In this document: piece after piece, positions 4,572-7,833 of the stretch
How positions within the stretch are numbered: position 1 is the stretch's first letter
Layout: each line of letters opens with the position of its first letter
DNA from: an uncultured Oscillospiraceae bacterium
GTDB taxonomy: Bacteria > Bacillota > Clostridia > Oscillospirales > Acutalibacteraceae
NCBI GenBank assembly: GCA_900549675.1
Contig: URPG01000089.1
Span: 1 to 7,833, forward strand
Length of the DNA stretch: 7,833 nucleotides
Direction: 5' to 3'
The notes under the pieces: model-generated
Seen by the model: the letters and a program-made list of their open reading frames with translations, nothing else
The model's database searches: none
What the model was told of the DNA's origin: nothing
Program-made: the position numbers and the translations under genes

Positions 4572-7361
4572 ATGAGTACAAATGAAAAATATCATGGTTT
4601 TTTGGTCAAGCAAAAGCAATATATAGAAGAATTGCAGGGCGATGCGTATGAGTTACAGCATGAAAAAAGCGGTGCAAAGGTTTTGGTGGTGGATAACCAA
4701 GATGAAAACAAGGTTTTTTGTGTTGGTTTTAAGACTTTGCCCGAAGACAGTACCGGTGTATTTCATATTTTGGAGCATTCCGTCTTAAATGGTTCTCGTA
4801 AATATCCGATAAAAGAAACATTCGTAGAGTTATTAAAGTGCTCCATGCAAAATTATTTAAATGCGATGACATTTTCAGATAAAACGATTTATCCTTTTGC
4901 CACAGTGAATGAAAAAGATTACTTGAATCTAATGGATGTCTACTTAGATGCGGTATTTTATCCTGCTATTTATCAAAAAAAAGAAATTTTTGAGCAGGAA
5001 GGCTGGCATTTCGATTTTGAAGAAGGCCAAACAGAACCGCATATCAACGGTGTGGTTTATAATGAGATGAAAGGTGTATTCTCTTCGGTAGACAGCCGTT
5101 TGATGTATGCCGTAGATAAAGCTATGTTCCCGGACAATACCTATGGTTATGTTTCCGGTGGAAATCCGGATGTGATTCCGGAACTTACCTATGAAAAATT
5201 TTTAGCCACACATAAGAAATTTTACAGCAGTGATAATTGTTATATGATTCTATATGGAAAAATGGATATAGATGAAAAGCTTGCTTTTATTGACCGTGAA
5301 TATCTTTCACAGTTATCACCCCGGAATTATAATTATGAAATTCCATTGCAGATGCTGCCTAAGGAAAAATCCAGAAAAGAATATTACCCGTTGGAAGAAC
5401 CCACAGGAAAAGATGTGCAAGCTGCCTTGGCCTATCATATCGGCACGATTGATGAGCAAGACACGTTGTTGGCCGCTTATATTCTTACCAATGCAATAAT
5501 GGGAAACAATGAAGCACCTTTGAAAAAGACATTGCTGGAATCCGGTATAGGAGCAGACGTTTCTGTCAATGTTATTGATGGTGTGTTACAGCCTTACTTG
5601 TACTTTGTATTAAAAAATACAGATGAAGAAGGTGTAAAACAGTTTGAGCCGCTAATACGAGAAAAAGTAAAAGAATTATGTGAAAAAGGTATTGATAAAG
5701 AATTACTTACTGCTGCTGTTAATTCATTTGAATTCATGATGAATGAAAAGGATGGAGGTCTTCCTGACGGCATTCTCTGCGGCATTAACGTAACATCGTC
5801 TTGGATACACGGACAAAATCCGCTGGATGCATTAGTGTATAATCAACGCTGTCAAGATTTGCGGCAGAAGCTTAAAACGCACTACTTTGAAGAATTGTTG
5901 GAAAAAGTGATTCTAAAAAATGAATACTATGTATCTGTTTCACTTTTTCCGGAACCTAAAAAAACGGAAAAAACTGTGGAAGTGCCCGCGACAGAAAAAT
6001 TAGAACTTTTAAATCCTCTTACTATCGAAGATTTAAAGCAGGAAGAAAAGCATATTAAAACCAGTGTAAATACATTAAGCAATATAAAAGTGCTGTATCG
6101 TCCTGTTTCAACCAATGGAATCAGCTATGTGAATTGGTATTTTGATTTAGGGGCCATCGCCGCTGAAGATATGCCTTATATTCAATTAATGACGTCATTA
6201 TTTGCAAATTTGGATACAGCAAAACATAGGGCCAATCAATTAAATATTTTGCTTTCAACTTGGCTGGGAGATTGGAGTGCCTATCTTGATGTGTTTACTG
6301 ATTGTGTCACGAAGGAAGTAAAAGTAAAGCTTGTATTGGCTGTCAGTGCTTTAAATAGCAGTTTGCCGTATATGGTTTCATTGCCCGAAGAGATGATTTT
6401 AGAAACACTGTTCCGACAAAAGGATGAAATTCGTAAAGCAATTCAGCAAACAAAACTAAGAATGGAACGTGGGTTTGTAACGGGCGGGAATTATTTTGCT
6501 TCCATTAGAATGTCCTCTTATCATAGCTTAGAGGGTATGCTGCAAGAGAGAACTTCAGGGTATTCTTATTACGAATTCTTAAAGCATTTAACAGAGTTGG
6601 AAGATTCTCAATTTGAAAATGTACTGGAGAGATTAACTCAGTTGCAAAAGCAAATATTTTCCGATTCTCCGCTGACTGTCAGTTTTTCTGGAAAGGAAGA
6701 TTGTTTTACGAATTATACGCATCTGTTCTCACAAGGTAAATTAATTTCTTTTAATGATAGAAGTCATGTAGAAAAAAATTATCAAGATACCTTTAGGAAT
6801 GTAAATCAAGAAGCCTTTATTATTCCCGGAAAAGTATCATACAATGTTTTAGGATATCAATCAGAGTATAACGGCGTAAACTTAGTGCTTTCACGTATTT
6901 TAAGTTTTGATTATCTTTGGAAAGAAATTAGAATTAAAGGTGGTGCATATGGCGCAGGTATGCAGTTGGCTCGCCGTGGTGCGGTAACTCTCTATTCTTA
7001 TCGTGACCCCAATGTAAAAGAAACTTTTGAAGTTTATCACAAAATTCCAGAATACCTGAGTCGTACCAATTTTACAAAGGAAGAAATGACACAATATATC
7101 ATTGGTACCATGGCGCAATACGATACAGTGCTAAAACCCCGTGCAGTGGCAATTCGTATGGATAGACGATATTTTACAGCTGAAACTGAAGAAATGCGAA
7201 TGAATATTAGACAAGATATTTGCTCTGTAACTTCTGACTCAATTCAAGCACAGGCTGAGAAAATAAAATCATTCATTCATACACAGGACTATTGTACTTT
7301 TGGTTGCAAAGAAGCGGTTGAAAAATCAAAAGATTTATTCGGTAAGATTATTTCCATCTAA
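4572..7361 (+). CDS. M16C family zinc metallopeptidase (presequence protease-like)
   Basis: A 929-residue clamshell metallopeptidase of the PreP/insulinase superfamily. Such enzymes enclose and cut unfolded peptides rather than folded proteins. It has no signal peptide, so is probably cytosolic. The inverted zinc motif HILEH is at residues 65-69 (H65 and H69 bind zinc, E68 is the catalytic base). The third ligand is E165 in YNEMKGVFS, 96 residues downstream, as in PreP. The catalytic half spans about 35-190, with its inactive M16_C partner to about 440. The second half begins near 485 and includes IRIKGGAYGAG, where R787 and Y793 match the substrate-binding Arg/Tyr pair. The linker at about 463-484 is short compared with the long helical hairpin usual in M16C proteins, which can account for a length below the usual 970 or so. 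ATG 4572 has AGAGAGG at 4558-4564. The enzyme probably shares a transcript with the desulfidase gene. No terminator is obvious after it. Confidence 0.93.
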   Translation: MSTNEKYHGFLVKQKQYIEELQGDAYELQHEKSGAKVLVVDNQDENKVFCVGFKTLPEDSTGVFHILEHSVLNGSRKYPIKETFVELLKCSMQNYLNAMTFSDKTIYPFATVNEKDYLNLMDVYLDAVFYPAIYQKKEIFEQEGWHFDFEEGQTEPHINGVVYNEMKGVFSSVDSRLMYAVDKAMFPDNTYGYVSGGNPDVIPELTYEKFLATHKKFYSSDNCYMILYGKMDIDEKLAFIDREYLSQLSPRNYNYEIPLQMLPKEKSRKEYYPLEEPTGKDVQAALAYHIGTIDEQDTLLAAYILTNAIMGNNEAPLKKTLLESGIGADVSVNVIDGVLQPYLYFVLKNTDEEGVKQFEPLIREKVKELCEKGIDKELLTAAVNSFEFMMNEKDGGLPDGILCGINVTSSWIHGQNPLDALVYNQRCQDLRQKLKTHYFEELLEKVILKNEYYVSVSLFPEPKKTEKTVEVPATEKLELLNPLTIEDLKQEEKHIKTSVNTLSNIKVLYRPVSTNGISYVNWYFDLGAIAAEDMPYIQLMTSLFANLDTAKHRANQLNILLSTWLGDWSAYLDVFTDCVTKEVKVKLVLAVSALNSSLPYMVSLPEEMILETLFRQKDEIRKAIQQTKLRMERGFVTGGNYFASIRMSSYHSLEGMLQERTSGYSYYEFLKHLTELEDSQFENVLERLTQLQKQIFSDSPLTVSFSGKEDCFTNYTHLFSQGKLISFNDRSHVEKNYQDTFRNVNQEAFIIPGKVSYNVLGYQSEYNGVNLVLSRILSFDYLWKEIRIKGGAYGAGMQLARRGAVTLYSYRDPNVKETFEVYHKIPEYLSRTNFTKEEMTQYIIGTMAQYDTVLKPRAVAIRMDRRYFTAETEEMRMNIRQDICSVTSDSIQAQAEKIKSFIHTQDYCTFGCKEAVEKSKDLFGKIISI

Positions 7362-7399
7362 TATTAACGAATCGTTTTATGCGAGAAACAATCAAAGAA

Positions 7400-7433
7400 A
7401 TTTAATTTTAAAGCAAATGAATTAAAATATCAT
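7400..7433 (+). promoter_or_regulatory. AT-rich possible promoter region before the deacylase gene
   Basis: TAAAAT (7423-7428) and the overlapping TATCAT (7428-7433) each match a -10 box at 5 of 6 positions. No convincing -35 box is placed upstream; TTTAAT at 7401-7406, 16 nt before TAAAAT, is the nearest. The 98-bp gap has no clear terminator, so the next gene may have its own promoter here, read through from the peptidase gene, or both. Confidence 0.22.
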
Positions 7434-7459
7434 AAAAATTGTGCAAGGATAGTGTCGGT

Positions 7460-7833
7460 GTGGATATAAAGACGAATGTTATGCGAATTTTGGACCAACA
7501 TAAAATCAAATATCAGGCTCACAGTTATGCTAATACAGATGCGATAAGCGGTGTTGATGTGGCAGAGGTGCTGAATCAAAATAAGGCACAAGTTTTTAAG
7601 ACATTGGTGACAAAGTCAAAAACGGGAAAATATTACGTATTTTTAATACCAGTCAACTGTGAGTTGGATTTAAAAAAATGTGCTGAGGCCGTAAATGAAA
7701 AATCGGTTGAGATGATTAGGAGCAAGGAACTACTGCCGATTACAGGATATGTACATGGCGGCTGTTCTCCTATTGGTATGAAAAAAAGTTTTCCAACTTT
7801 GATTCATCAAACCGCTGAAAATTTTGACACAAT
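7460..7833 (+). CDS. YbaK/EbsC-type Cys-tRNA(Pro) deacylase (C-terminus cut by window end)
   Basis: The first 124 residues of a small cytoplasmic editing protein of the YbaK/EbsC family, which hydrolyses Cys-tRNA(Pro) made when prolyl-tRNA synthetase mischarges cysteine. The typical N-terminus TNVMRIL (5-11) is present, as are K47 in VFKTL (the conserved lysine essential in YbaK), the PVNCELDLKK segment (64-73), and the diagnostic GYVHGGCSPIGMKK (96-109). Members are usually about 155-160 residues, so about 30-35 residues lie beyond the edge. The start is GTG 7460, with AAGGAT at 7445-7450; the internal ATG at 7481 would remove part of the conserved N-terminal motif. No frameshift or stop interrupts the visible part. 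Family is near certain. The exact tRNA specificity within the bacterial YbaK/ProX group is inferred from the GGCSPIG pattern. Confidence 0.93.
   Translation, partial: MDIKTNVMRILDQHKIKYQAHSYANTDAISGVDVAEVLNQNKAQVFKTLVTKSKTGKYYVFLIPVNCELDLKKCAEAVNEKSVEMIRSKELLPITGYVHGGCSPIGMKKSFPTLIHQTAENFDT

Noticed and set aside
7366..7376. Palindrome AACGAATCGTT followed by Ts as a terminator of the peptidase gene
   Set aside because: Only four base pairs can form around a 3-nt loop and the T run is too short for a credible terminator.
7401..7427. Inverted repeat TTTAATT / AATTAAA as an operator
   Set aside because: Seven A/T-only pairs with a 12-nt spacer in very AT-rich DNA are expected by chance.
1..7833. 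CRISPR arrays, IS ends, tRNAs, rRNA or long direct repeats
   Set aside because: I read through for repeated units, transposase motifs and tRNA-like folds and saw none.

Overview
The window is AT-rich and densely coded. Nearly all of it is on the + strand, with strong purine-rich ribosome binding sites, GTG starts, and gene families typical of anaerobic low-GC Firmicutes. The most likely source is a member of the Clostridia; I cannot name a genus from sequence alone. No phage, IS, CRISPR, tRNA or rRNA signal was seen.

Region 1 (1-2960) is the distal part of an Opp/Dpp-type ABC transporter operon. It holds the last 36 codons of a DppB-like permease, a complete DppC-like permease, and two ATPases (DppD-like and DppF-like). 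The genes are packed with 2-nt gaps or overlaps and end at a clear intrinsic terminator (about 2918-2959). The substrate-binding protein gene is not in the window and is presumably upstream. Both ATPases carry the C-terminal four-cysteine oligopeptide-transporter domain. Several sequence features resemble the branch of this family that imports oligosaccharides, so the substrate (peptide or sugar) is open.

Region 2 (2961-3267) is a roughly 300-bp gap with no intact gene. It holds short coding-like pieces in different frames, which read as the remains of a small decayed gene. A good sigma-70/sigma-A-type promoter (ATGACA, 17 nt, TGgTACAAT) lies inside these remains and is the best candidate to drive the next genes. 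The resulting leader of about 160 nt contains a weak terminator-like hairpin.

Region 3 (3268-7361) is a likely two-gene transcription unit. The first gene is an L-cysteine desulfidase/UPF0597 (CyuA/YhaM-type) [4Fe-4S] enzyme. The second, 29 nt downstream, is a large M16C (presequence-protease-like) zinc metallopeptidase with a complete zinc site but an apparently shortened hinge between its two halves.

Region 4 (7362-7833) is a 98-bp gap followed by the first 124 codons of a YbaK/EbsC-type Cys-tRNA(Pro) deacylase, cut by the window end.

As inference only, the set could connect through amino-acid catabolism: uptake of peptides, cytosolic peptide cleavage, cysteine breakdown to pyruvate, ammonia and sulfide, and clearance of mischarged Cys-tRNA. 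Nothing here proves such a link. I found no strong evidence of a wholly new system; the points most worth a second look are the degenerate gap with its embedded promoter and the short-hinge M16C protease.
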